From Sphingomonas sp. S2-65 (GTDB lineage: Bacteria; Pseudomonadota; Alphaproteobacteria; Sphingomonadales; Sphingomonadaceae), in assembly GCF_021513175.1 (NCBI RefSeq), contig NZ_CP090953.1:1297001-1361000 (forward strand): a stretch of DNA of 64,000 nucleotides, given 5' to 3'. This document shows positions 39,933-47,641 of the stretch, one piece after another. The position numbers and the translations under genes were made by a program. Numbering within the stretch: position 1 is the first letter of the stretch; the number at the start of each line of letters is the position of its first letter. The notes under the pieces were generated by a model. That model saw only the letters and a program-made list of their open reading frames with translations, did no database searches and was not told the DNA's origin.

Positions 39933-40714
39933 CAGCGCAGCTGGCTGGTCGTGGCCAGCATCTCGTCGGCGGTCTTCACCACGCGGCTGTTCATTTCATA
40001 AGCGCGCTGCGCGGTGATCAGGTTGGTGATCTCCGCGACCGGATTGACGTTGGATGCTTCCACGAAGCCCTGCTGCAGCGTCCCCAAGCCCGGCTCGCCG
40101 GGTGCCGCCACGGTCGGGTTACCCGATGCCGCGGTTTCCAGGAACAAATTGCCGCCCTTCGCTTCCAGGCCGCCTTCGTTCATGAAGGTGGCGAGCTCGA
40201 GCTGGCCCAGCGTCTGCGGCTGCGCGTCGCCGGCGACCACTGCCTGCACCTGGCCGGACTTGGAGATCGTCACGTCCACCACGTTCTGCGGCACGGTGAT
40301 GCCGGGCAGCACGCGGAAGCCGTCATTGGTCACCAGCTCGCCCTGATCGGACACGCCAAACGAACCGTCGCGGGTGTAACCGGTGGTGCCGTCGGGCAGC
40401 TCGATCTGGAAATAGCCATGGCCCTGGATCGCCAGGTCATAGCGGTTGTCGGTCTGGTGGGTCGCGCCCTGCTCGTTGATGCGATAGACCGCGGCAGTCT
40501 TCACACCCGAACCGATCTGGATGCCGGTCGGCACGTTGGTGGTGGCCGACGACGCCGAACCCGGACGCACGACCTGCTCATAGAGCAGGTCCTGGAACTC
40601 CGCGCGCTGGCGCTTGAAGCCGGTGGTGTTCATGTTGGCAATGTTGTTCGAGATCACGTCGACATTGGTCTGCTGGGCAAGCATGCCGGTGCCGGCGATG
40701 GAAAGCGTACGCAT
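39932..40714 (-). CDS. flgG: Flagellar distal rod protein FlgG
   Basis: A 260-residue rod protein: MLAQQTNVDVISNNIANMNTTGFKR at the start, YDLAIQGHGYFQIELPDGTTGYTRDGSF in the middle and VEASNVNPVAEITNLITAQRAYEMNSRVVKTADEM at the end. FlgG forms the long distal rod. Confidence 0.96.
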   Translation of the reverse strand: MRTLSIAGTGMLAQQTNVDVISNNIANMNTTGFKRQRAEFQDLLYEQVVRPGSASSATTNVPTGIQIGSGVKTAAVYRINEQGATHQTDNRYDLAIQGHGYFQIELPDGTTGYTRDGSFGVSDQGELVTNDGFRVLPGITVPQNVVDVTISKSGQVQAVVAGDAQPQTLGQLELATFMNEGGLEAKGGNLFLETAASGNPTVAAPGEPGLGTLQQGFVEASNVNPVAEITNLITAQRAYEMNSRVVKTADEMLATTSQLR

Positions 40715-40742
40715 GGGTCTGTTTCCTCTATTCTAGGGCGCG

Positions 40743-41480
40743 TCAGCCGACGCGGCTAAGCTTGTCGATTGCCGACTTGCGCATGTCGGCCATGCTGTCG
40801 GACAGGTTCTTGCTGGTCTGGTAGGCGCGCAGGATCTCGACCATGTCGGTCGTTTCCTGGATGGCGTTGACGTTCGATCCCTCGATGCCGCCGCTGCGGA
40901 TCCGGGTTTGCGCGGAGGGCAGCTCGCGGCCGCCCTGCCCGCTCAGCAGGCCGTCGCCGCGCGGGTCCAACTGAGCCTCGTCGAACGACGTCACGGCCAG
41001 CCGGCCCAACGGACCGGTGCGGCCGTTGATCGTGCCGTCCAGGCCGATGGAAAGGTTCGCGGCTTCCTCGGCGGGGATCGTGATCGGCTGCCCGCCCTCG
41101 CCCAGCACCTTGTTACCGCTGGAAGTGGCGAGTTCGCCGGTCGGCAGCATCTTGAGCAGGCCCGCACGCGTATAGGCAGTGGTGCCGTCCGGCGCCTGCA
41201 CGCTCAAATAGCCCTTGCCTTCGATCATCACGTCCAGTGCGTTGCCGGTCGGCTGGAACGTGCCCTGCGTCGCATCGTGCACGGCACCGTAATCCAGCAC
41301 GAACGACGTCTTGTTCGCGGGCTTGATGACGCTGTCTGTCTTCTCGACATATTCGCGGAACACCGGCTGCTCACGCTTGAATCCGGCCGTATTCATGTTC
41401 GCGAGGTTGTTCGCGGCAACATCCATACGGCGGCGGAGCGCCTGTTCCTGGCTCAGCAATACATAAGAGGAGATGTCCAC
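40743..41480 (-). CDS. flgF: Flagellar proximal rod protein FlgF
   Basis: A 245-residue rod protein with MDVAANNLANMNTAGFKREQ, ALDVMIEGKGYLSVQAPDGTTAYTRAG and VEILRAYQTSKNLSDSMADM. The GTG at 41480 is taken as start because it gives the family N-terminus (DISSYVLLSQEQ) and has AAGGA 9 bp upstream; an upstream GTG at 41495 is the alternative. It diverges from fliL and shares the operator between them. Confidence 0.92.
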   Translation of the reverse strand: MDISSYVLLSQEQALRRRMDVAANNLANMNTAGFKREQPVFREYVEKTDSVIKPANKTSFVLDYGAVHDATQGTFQPTGNALDVMIEGKGYLSVQAPDGTTAYTRAGLLKMLPTGELATSSGNKVLGEGGQPITIPAEEAANLSIGLDGTINGRTGPLGRLAVTSFDEAQLDPRGDGLLSGQGGRELPSAQTRIRSGGIEGSNVNAIQETTDMVEILRAYQTSKNLSDSMADMRKSAIDKLSRVG

Positions 41481-41506
41481 CGGACCGTCCTTCACTTTTT
41501 TGTCGC

Positions 41507-41521
41507 TAGGCAGAAATTGCC
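41507..41521 (+). promoter_or_regulatory. TAGGCA-N5-TGCC operator between flgF and fliL
   Basis: TAGGCAGAAATTGCC with perfect GGCA/TGCC arms, 12 bp upstream of the fliL -10 (centre near -31) and 27 bp ahead of the flgF start codon, so it may act on both genes. Confidence 0.6.
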
Positions 41522-41533
41522 GGGTGACGCCTC

Positions 41534-41539
41534 TATAAT
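41534..41539 (+). promoter_or_regulatory. Flagellar-type -10 (TATAAT) for fliL-fliM
   Basis: GCCTCTATAATAGG is 57 bp before fliL; predicted start near 41546. Confidence 0.65.
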
Positions 41540-41596
41540 AGGAAGAAATCAGGCGGCTCGGTCGCCGGAGCGCAGATTTTCTAGAGGACCCAGCAA

Positions 41597-42142
41597 ATGC
41601 CGTCGGACGAGATCGTCGAAGAAAGCGCCACGCCGGCGCCTGCCAAGAAGTCCAGGAAGAAGCTCATCATCATCGGCGCGGCAGCCGGGGTGCTTCTGCT
41701 GGGTGGTGGCGGCGGCGCCGCGATGATGATGTCGGGCGGCAGCGCCAAGGCCGAAGCTTCGGCCGAGGGCGGGCACGGTGAAGAAGCCGCGGCGGAGGAG
41801 TCCGGCGAAGGCGAAGGTCACGGCGAAGGCGAAGGCAAGGAAGCGTTTGTCGACGTACCCGCGATGGTCGTGAACCTGCGCTCACCCGACGGCGCCGCGC
41901 GCTTCCTCAAAGTCCATTTCATGCTCGTCCCCGGCCCCAAGGGCACGGTCGAGAGCGTGAAGGAAAAGCTCCCGCTGATCCTCGACGCCTATCAGCCCTT
42001 CCTGCGCGAGCTGCGGCCCGAGGATCTGGCCGGCTCGGCGGCGGTCTTCCGCATCAAGGAAGAGATGCTGTCGCGCGCCACCCAGTCGGTCGGCGCAGGC
42101 ATGGTCAAGGACGTCCTGATCCAGGATCTGGTGCAGCAATGA
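41597..42142 (+). CDS. fliL: Flagellar basal-body protein FliL
   Basis: A 181-residue protein with one membrane helix (KLIIIGAAAGVLLLGGGG), a Glu/Gly/His-rich linker (about 60-83) and the FliL domain (VDVPAMVVNLRSPDGAARFLKVHFMLVP... LPLILDAYQPFLRELRPEDLAGSAAVFRIKEEMLSR). FliL stabilises stators around the motor. It overlaps fliM by 4 bp. Confidence 0.94.
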   Translation: MPSDEIVEESATPAPAKKSRKKLIIIGAAAGVLLLGGGGGAAMMMSGGSAKAEASAEGGHGEEAAAEESGEGEGHGEGEGKEAFVDVPAMVVNLRSPDGAARFLKVHFMLVPGPKGTVESVKEKLPLILDAYQPFLRELRPEDLAGSAAVFRIKEEMLSRATQSVGAGMVKDVLIQDLVQQ

Positions 42143-43167
42143 TCGACCTCGACGATTTCGACCTTCCCGATCCCCCCGCGGCCCCCTTTGCCGCCGACGG
42201 CGACATGCGGTTCGACCAGGCGGACATCGATGCGCTGTTCGGCGACGTCGGCACGCCGGTGGAAAAGAAGAAGGGCCTGCGCGCCGTCATCGAATCCAAG
42301 GTCATCAGCCACGAGCGTCTGCCGATGCTCGAAGTGGTCTGCGACCGCGTGGTGCGCGCCTTTGCCAGCTCGATGCGCAACCTGACCTCGGACGCTATCG
42401 ACGTCAGCCTGGAAGAAGTCACTTCGATCCGCTTCGGCGAGTTCATGAACCGGATCGCGCTGCCAGCGATGGTCGGCGTGTTCCAGATCAAGGAATGGCA
42501 GAATTTCGGCCTCATCCACGTGAACTCCAGCCTGATCTATTCAGTGGTCGACGCGCTCCTCGGCGGGCGTGGCGGCGGTGGCGGTCAGCCGGTGGTGATC
42601 GACGGCCGCGCCTTCACCACGATCGAAACCGCGCTGGTGTCGCGCATGCTCGAACTGGCGCTGTCGGACTTCTCCGAAGCCTTCAGGCCGATCGAGGAAG
42701 TGACGATGCAGCTGGAACGGGTTGAATCCAATCCGCGCTTCGCCGCGATCGCCGGCACGTCGAACATCTGCGCGGTGGCCACCTTCCGCGTCGACATGGA
42801 TGGGCGTGGCGGCGAATTCTCGCTGCTCTTCCCCTATGCGACGCTGGAGCCGGTCCGCCACAAGCTGCTACAGCGCTTCATGGGCGAGAAGTCCGGCCGC
42901 GACAGCATCTGGGAAGCGCATATGGCTTCCGAGATCCGCAAGACCAACGTCACCGTCGACGTGGTGCTCGGCGAAAAGGCCATGCCGCTCGCCGAATTGA
43001 AGGCGCTGGAGGTCGGCCAGACCATCGCGCTTCACAAGAGCCCCGACGATCCGCTCGACCTCGCCTGTGGCGGCGTCAAGCTCGCCCAGACCCAGATCGG
43101 TCAGCGTCGCGGCAAGGTCGCCGTGCGCCTGATCACCGACGTCTCCAAGGAAAGGACTCCCGCATGA
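42139..43167 (+). CDS. fliM: Flagellar switch protein FliM
   Basis: A 342-residue protein whose N-terminal QADIDALFGD is the CheY-P binding segment (family LSQxEIDALL). The middle CheC-like domain (VCDRVVRAFASSMRNLT... EFMNRIALPAMVGVFQI) and the C-terminal SpoA domain (VTVDVVLGEKAMPLAELKALEVGQTIAL) follow. It receives signals from the two CheY proteins. Confidence 0.95.
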   Translation: MIDLDDFDLPDPPAAPFAADGDMRFDQADIDALFGDVGTPVEKKKGLRAVIESKVISHERLPMLEVVCDRVVRAFASSMRNLTSDAIDVSLEEVTSIRFGEFMNRIALPAMVGVFQIKEWQNFGLIHVNSSLIYSVVDALLGGRGGGGGQPVVIDGRAFTTIETALVSRMLELALSDFSEAFRPIEEVTMQLERVESNPRFAAIAGTSNICAVATFRVDMDGRGGEFSLLFPYATLEPVRHKLLQRFMGEKSGRDSIWEAHMASEIRKTNVTVDVVLGEKAMPLAELKALEVGQTIALHKSPDDPLDLACGGVKLAQTQIGQRRGKVAVRLITDVSKERTPA

Positions 43168-43532
43168 GCCTCGCGCTTCTCGCAAACGCGCTCACCATGA
43201 TCTTCTGCATGGCGGTGCTCGTGCAGAGCGTCCGGATGATGCGGAGCCTGCGCACCGTCAAGGACGGCGCCCTGACCGAAACCGTCAATGCGCTTGAAAA
43301 GGCCACCGCCGGCGCCCGCGCCGTGCTGGCCGACATGAAGACCACGCTCGGCACCGATTGCGCCAAGAACGCCCGTCTGGTCGACCAGGCCCGCGATCTG
43401 CGCGACGAGTTGTCCGACATGATCGGGATCGCCGACGGCGCGTGCGAACGCATCGTCAACGCGGTCAGCCTCGCCAACGCGCAGCGCCCGGCTGCCGAAG
43501 CGGACGCGCAAGACGAAGTCGAGCACGCCTGA
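43164..43532 (+). CDS. DUF6468-like protein next to fliM
   Basis: A 122-residue protein with one N-terminal membrane helix (LLANALTMIFCMAVLVQSV) and a cytoplasmic helical region (TVNALEKATAGARAVLADMKTTLGTDCAKNARLVDQARDLRDEL). Small membrane-anchored proteins of this form follow fliM in many alphaproteobacteria; the family name DUF6468 is from memory and the function is not established. It overlaps fliM by 4 bp and the next gene by 1 bp. Confidence 0.6.
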   Translation: MSLALLANALTMIFCMAVLVQSVRMMRSLRTVKDGALTETVNALEKATAGARAVLADMKTTLGTDCAKNARLVDQARDLRDELSDMIGIADGACERIVNAVSLANAQRPAAEADAQDEVEHA

Positions 43533-44083
43533 TGGCCCGCCCCTCCCTCCTCCTGATGACCGCCGCCGCTTCGGCGCTCGCGGTCGTCGCCAACGCCGCC
43601 AGCATCGCTGCGCCCGATGCGCAGGCCGCCAAGACCCGGCTGGGCAACTCGATCGAGCAGGACATGAGCGCCAGCGACGCCGCCGCGGCCCGCCGCAAGC
43701 GCGGCCTCGATCTGCGCGAACAGGCGGCCAAGGCTGCCGAGGCACGCCTCCAGGCTAATCTTGCCGCGCGCCAGCAGCAGGACGCCGCAGCCACGCAGAC
43801 GGCGGCCAATGGTCCTGCCGAAGCGCCCGAGGCGCAGTTCGACGAACTCGCCCGCATCTACCAGGCGATGAAGCCGGCCAAGGCCGCGGTCGTGTTCGAA
43901 CAGCTCGACATGGAAGTGCAGATGAAGGTCGCGCAACGCATGCGCGAGCGTTCAACCGCGCTGATTTTGGCCGCAATGACGCCAAAAGGCGCGGCTGCGC
44001 TGTCGATGGCGCTCGCCCGGCGCAGCGCCGGACGGCCTCAAGTCGCGGCGGCGACGGGCTCAAAGCCGCCAAAGGCGCGCTAA
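43532..44083 (+). CDS. MotE-like periplasmic motility protein
   Basis: A 183-residue protein with an N-terminal signal or anchor (LLLMTAAASALAVVANAASIAA), a helical, Ala-rich coiled-coil segment, and a MgtE-N-like helical domain (LARIYQAMKPAKAAVVFEQLDMEVQMKVAQRMRERSTALILAAM), the pattern of MotE, a periplasmic chaperone for MotC in rhizobia. No MotC is seen here, so the partner is unknown. A strong bidirectional terminator follows. Confidence 0.65.
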   Translation: MARPSLLLMTAAASALAVVANAASIAAPDAQAAKTRLGNSIEQDMSASDAAAARRKRGLDLREQAAKAAEARLQANLAARQQQDAAATQTAANGPAEAPEAQFDELARIYQAMKPAKAAVVFEQLDMEVQMKVAQRMRERSTALILAAMTPKGAAALSMALARRSAGRPQVAAATGSKPPKAR

Positions 44084-44102
44084 GCGCCCGTCCCCAAACG
44101 AC

Positions 44103-44135
44103 AAAAGGGCCGGAGCATGATGCTCCGGCCCTTTT
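44103..44135. terminator. Bidirectional terminator between motE-like and the minus-strand gene
   Basis: AAAAGGGCCGGAGCA and TGCTCCGGCCCTTTT around TGA: an 11-bp GC stem with A and T tracts on both sides, serving both convergent units. Confidence 0.9.
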
Positions 44136-44160
44136 GCTTTCGCGTCAACCAGATAGTCAC

Positions 44161-44577
44161 TCACCCCTGCGACGCGGACACCTCCACGATCAAAACCCGC
44201 GCGATTCCCGGCTCCGCTGCCTTCAGCGCGGCAGTCAGATCATGGTCCAGCTCCTCGGCATCCACGGCCCGCAGCCCCGAAGCATTCAGCCGCGCGAACT
44301 CCAGCCCCGCCGCCACCGTCGCCTGGCGCAGCATCGGCAGCTCCGCCGTCGCCTCTGCCGCCGCCTCGGCAGTGGCAGCCTCCAGCACCAGCTTGAATTT
44401 GAGCGCGCCGGTCACCCGGTCGGCGTCGATGATCGGCACGACCACCTGCTCCATCGTCACCAGGTTCAGGCCTTCGCCACCCCCGCTGCCGCCGCCCGAT
44501 GCCTGGGCATCGCCGCCACCCGGCAGCGGCATCACCGCCGCCGTCAGCGCAAGCGCCGCCAAAGTCCCGTTACGCAC
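44161..44577 (-). CDS. Secreted or membrane-anchored protein of unknown function, FliL-reminiscent
   Basis: A 138-residue protein with a hydrophobic N-terminus (TLAALALTAAVMPLP), a Gly-rich linker, and a domain NLVTMEQVVVPIIDADRVTG... LKFKLVLEAATAEAAAEAT ending ARVLIVEVSAS. The pattern of one beta strand of interest, helices and a closing strand recalls FliL but is too weak for a call. The GTG at 44577 has AGGAG about 7 bp upstream; the longer frame upstream is antisense to the neighbours. It diverges from the small membrane protein at 44655. Confidence 0.55.
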   Translation of the reverse strand: MRNGTLAALALTAAVMPLPGGGDAQASGGGSGGGEGLNLVTMEQVVVPIIDADRVTGALKFKLVLEAATAEAAAEATAELPMLRQATVAAGLEFARLNASGLRAVDAEELDHDLTAALKAAEPGIARVLIVEVSASQG

Positions 44578-44622
44578 ACCAATCTCCTGTGAACCGGGCA
44601 GCCCTTCGAACTGCCAATCCTC

Positions 44623-44628
44623 TATAAT
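44623..44628 (+). promoter_or_regulatory. Flagellar-type -10 (TATAAT) for 44655-46621
   Basis: TCCTCTATAATAGGAG is 27 bp before the first gene; predicted start near 44635. Confidence 0.6.
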
Positions 44629-44654
44629 AGGAGAAACTGTTAGCAGGTGTTTCC

Positions 44655-44885
44655 TTGAGCTTTGATCAACGCCCCGGAAAAATGCGCGTGGTCTCGGACG
44701 GCAGCCAGTCGCCCAAGATGCGCCGTACCGACGACCCCGCAGCAGCACCGCCGGTCGCGGCACCCGTCGCGCTCCCCGCGCCTGCCAAGCAGCGCCTGCC
44801 GATCCTCGGCGCGGCGCTGTTCGTGATCGCATGCGCGCTCGGCGGTGTCGCCGTTGCCGTGGTCCGCCCGTTCGGACTCGGCTGA
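44655..44885 (+). CDS. Small single-pass membrane protein
   Basis: A 76-residue protein: a basic, Pro/Ala-rich cytoplasmic N-terminus and one C-terminal membrane helix (ILGAALFVIACALGGVAVAVV). The start is TTG at 44655 with AGGTG upstream; an ATG at 44682 is an alternative. Its stop overlaps the next start (TGATG). Function unknown; the flagellar-type promoter suggests it belongs to the motility regulon. Confidence 0.55.
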   Translation: MSFDQRPGKMRVVSDGSQSPKMRRTDDPAAAPPVAAPVALPAPAKQRLPILGAALFVIACALGGVAVAVVRPFGLG

Positions 44886-46621
44886 TGCGCACTGCCCTTC
44901 TCGCGCTAAGCGCCACCGCCGCCACGGTCACCCCCGCCGCCCAGCCCGCCACGACCGGTGCACTGCCGCCTTTTGCCGCAGAGCTTGCGGAAATGCCCCC
45001 GATCACCAGCGGCAGCGGCTGGCAGGGTCCAACCGGCCAACAGGCCTGGGACCTTCTCGCCACCGCCACTCCGGTCAAGCGCCAGGCAGATCGCTGGAGC
45101 GTCGCACTCGGCCTGCTCGCCAAGGGACAGGGTGCCGAAGCGATCGGCGTGCTCGATGTCATGGCCAGCAATGACGAGGACCTGAAGCTCGTCCTGCCCT
45201 ATCAGCTCGCGCGCGGCGTGGCGCTGACCCTGCTCGGCCGCGACGCCGATGCAGTCGAGGCGATGGGCAGCCCCGATCTTGCCGACAACCCCGAAGCCTG
45301 CGCCTGGCGCCTGCGCGCGCTTGCGCATATCGGATCCGCTGCCGCTGCGGTCGGCCAGGTCAATTGCGCGCTTCCGGCAATCAACGGCCGGTCGCCAACC
45401 GATCGCGCGCCCTTCGTCCTCGCCGCCGCCCGTGCCGCGATCGACACCGGGCAGCCCAAGCCTGCACTGGCTTGGCTCAAGCTGTTCGACGAACAGAACC
45501 CCGACGCCAATCTTCTTCGCGGTCGAGCAATGGTTGCTGCCGGGGATTACGATGGCGGCAAGCTGAGCCTGGAGCGTGCCAAGCGCAGCGGCTCGCCCGA
45601 AGTGAAGGCGGAAGCCGATCTCGCGCTGACGACGGCACAGCTTGCTGCGCACAAGATCGATGCGGCCACCGCCCAGAAGCAGCTCGACAGTCTCCGCTAC
45701 CGCTGGCGTGGCGGTCAGGTCGAGGAAAACACACTGCGGCTTTCGTTCAAGCTTGCCAGCGACGCGCATGATCTGCGCGGCCAGCTACGCGCCGGTGCGA
45801 CGCTGTTCCGCTACTACAAGCTTGGCAAGGAAGCCGCGCCGATGCTGGCGGCGGTGCAGGGCCAACTCTCGACGATCCTCGCCCCGAACAGCGGCGTACC
45901 GCTGGCCGACGCCGCCGGCTTGTATTGGGATTACCGGGAACTGGCGCCCGGCGGGGCCGAGGGCGATCTGCTCGTCCTGCACCTCGCCGATCGGCTTCAG
46001 GAAGCTGGCCTTTATGGCCGCGCCGCCGAACTGCTCCAATACCAGCTTACCCAGCGCGCGAAGGATGTCGCGCAAGGGCCGCTGTCCGTAAAGGTCGCGT
46101 CGCTGCTCATCCTGTCGGACCGTCCGGACCGCGCGCTCAAGGTTCTTCAGGACACCGAGCAGCCCAGCTACTCGGACGGCATGCGGCAGGACCGCAAGCG
46201 CATGGAAGCCATCGCGCTCCACAAGCTCGGCCGCGATGCAGCTGCCGAGGCGGCGCTCGACGGCGTGTCGGGAGGCGCCTCGATCAAGGCCGAGTTGCGC
46301 TGGCGGGACAAGGATTGGGGCGGCTTCGTCACCGAGAACGAGGCGTCGCTTCCGGCCCCCAGGGGCATGAGCCAGCCGCAACAGGCCGCAGTGCTGCGCC
46401 AGGCGGTGGCACTGGGAATGATCGGCGACGAGGCCAGGCTGCAGAAGCTGCGCGCCCGCTATGGCTCCGCGTTCAAATCGTTGCCCAGCGGACAGGCGTT
46501 CGACGTGCTCACCGGGAGCCCCGGCAAGATCGACCCAGCCACGCTGAGCGCCGCCATGAGCGCCATCCCCGACGCGAGTCCGGCGGGAGCGGTCGGTGAC
46601 CTGCTCGATGCAGACGCCTGA
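44885..46621 (+). CDS. Periplasmic helical-repeat (TPR-like) protein of unknown function
   Basis: A 578-residue protein with a signal peptide (LLALSATAATVTPAAQPA) and helix-turn-helix repeats throughout (WSVALGLLAKGQGAEAIGVLDVMAS, AAARAAIDTGQPKPALAWLKLFDEQ, LLRGRAMVAAGDYDGGKLSLERAKRSG). These resemble TPR or Sel1-type scaffolds. It is translationally coupled to the small membrane protein before it, so a periplasmic complex anchored by that protein is plausible. Flagellar promoter and neighbours point to motility; Caulobacter has similar large TPR proteins in fla clusters, but no specific homologue is named. Confidence 0.6.
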   Translation: MRTALLALSATAATVTPAAQPATTGALPPFAAELAEMPPITSGSGWQGPTGQQAWDLLATATPVKRQADRWSVALGLLAKGQGAEAIGVLDVMASNDEDLKLVLPYQLARGVALTLLGRDADAVEAMGSPDLADNPEACAWRLRALAHIGSAAAAVGQVNCALPAINGRSPTDRAPFVLAAARAAIDTGQPKPALAWLKLFDEQNPDANLLRGRAMVAAGDYDGGKLSLERAKRSGSPEVKAEADLALTTAQLAAHKIDAATAQKQLDSLRYRWRGGQVEENTLRLSFKLASDAHDLRGQLRAGATLFRYYKLGKEAAPMLAAVQGQLSTILAPNSGVPLADAAGLYWDYRELAPGGAEGDLLVLHLADRLQEAGLYGRAAELLQYQLTQRAKDVAQGPLSVKVASLLILSDRPDRALKVLQDTEQPSYSDGMRQDRKRMEAIALHKLGRDAAAEAALDGVSGGASIKAELRWRDKDWGGFVTENEASLPAPRGMSQPQQAAVLRQAVALGMIGDEARLQKLRARYGSAFKSLPSGQAFDVLTGSPGKIDPATLSAAMSAIPDASPAGAVGDLLDADA

Positions 46622-46644
46622 GCGTTCCACCTGAAAAAGGACCA

Positions 46645-46674
46645 CAAAAAAGCCCCGCGGAAGCGGGGCTTTTT
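46645..46674. terminator. Bidirectional terminator between the TPR gene and flgL
   Basis: AAAAAAGCCCCGC paired with GCGGGGCTTTTT, with A and T tracts either side. Confidence 0.9.
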
Positions 46675-46718
46675 CTTTGCGTAGCGTCAGGGACGCGGCC
46701 GATAGCCGCATTCCATAT

Positions 46719-47627
46719 TCAGCGTAGATAGTTGACCAAGCTCAACTCACTAAGCTGTGAGAACACGGAATAGCTCGCCTGCAGCACGGTCTTCTGCTGG
46801 GCGAGATCGATGGCGACCTGCCCAAGATCGGCATCCTCATTGTTTTCGATAACGCCGCTAAGCAGCAGCGCGCGCTCTTCGTTCCGCTTGGTCAGTCCCT
46901 CGACCTGGCTCTGCTTGCGGCCGTTTTCGGCATTGACGCTGCGCGTCGAGGACAGCCCCTTGTCGAGCTGCCCCATCGCCGTTTTCAGCGCATCGATCTG
47001 CGAGGCGTCGAGTTTCTCGGGAAGCGAGGAGATCTGGGCGAGGGTGCGAAAGGCCGCGTAGAGATCCTTGCCAGCCGAACTCGCGGAGATGCCGTAGCTC
47101 AGGTCGACGCCGTCCGATACGCGCGCGGTCGCCCGCACATCGTCATCCTGAAAGGCCGCGGTCACATCGGTCCCGGCCACGTCGGCGAGCGTCTTGGGCG
47201 TGAAGGGCTCGCCAGTGCTTTGCGATCCGCCGAACAGCGGGGCCCCACCCTCGGACAGATTGAGTGAGGTCCGATACTGGTCGAATGCCGACTGGATGGC
47301 TTCCTGCAGGCCGTCGGCCCGGCCGGTACCGATCGCATCCAGCAAATCGACGCGCAGCCCGGAAGCAGCGGTATCGATCGCTTCGAGGCTACCCTGATAA
47401 AGCGACAGGCTCGTGCCGACCCGCTTGGCGACGGTCGCCTGTGCCTCTTGGCGTGCCAGCATGCTGTGCGCGGACAGGTTCCGGACGGTCTCAGTCCCAA
47501 GATCCGCGAAGGTGGTCGCCTTCTTGCCCGTGGAGAGCTGCGCCTGGGTGATCGCCAGCTTCTCCTGCGAACGCTGGATGGCGTCGGAGAGAGTCCGCTG
47601 GAGCGGAATGGTAGCAACGCGTGCCAT
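46719..47627 (-). CDS. flgL: Hook-filament junction protein FlgL
   Basis: A 302-residue protein with flagellin-like ends: SDAIQRSQEKLAITQAQLSTGKKATTFADLG and QVAIDLAQQKTVLQASYSVFSQLSELSLVNYL. With FlgK it joins hook to filament. It is 14 bp downstream of flgK in the flgE-flgK-flgL operon. Confidence 0.93.
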   Translation of the reverse strand: MARVATIPLQRTLSDAIQRSQEKLAITQAQLSTGKKATTFADLGTETVRNLSAHSMLARQEAQATVAKRVGTSLSLYQGSLEAIDTAASGLRVDLLDAIGTGRADGLQEAIQSAFDQYRTSLNLSEGGAPLFGGSQSTGEPFTPKTLADVAGTDVTAAFQDDDVRATARVSDGVDLSYGISASSAGKDLYAAFRTLAQISSLPEKLDASQIDALKTAMGQLDKGLSSTRSVNAENGRKQSQVEGLTKRNEERALLLSGVIENNEDADLGQVAIDLAQQKTVLQASYSVFSQLSELSLVNYLR

Positions 47628-47641
47628 GGTAACTATCCTTC

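Noticed and set aside
40730-40735. TAGAAT on the minus strand just before flgG, resembling the flagellar -10
   Set aside because: A transcript from it would begin at or inside the flgG Shine-Dalgarno, and flgG is already downstream of flgF in an operon.
41535-41540. TATTAT on the minus strand as the flgF promoter
   Set aside because: It is mostly the mirror of the fliL -10, and the TAGGCA operator would then lie inside the transcript; flgF promoter left unassigned.
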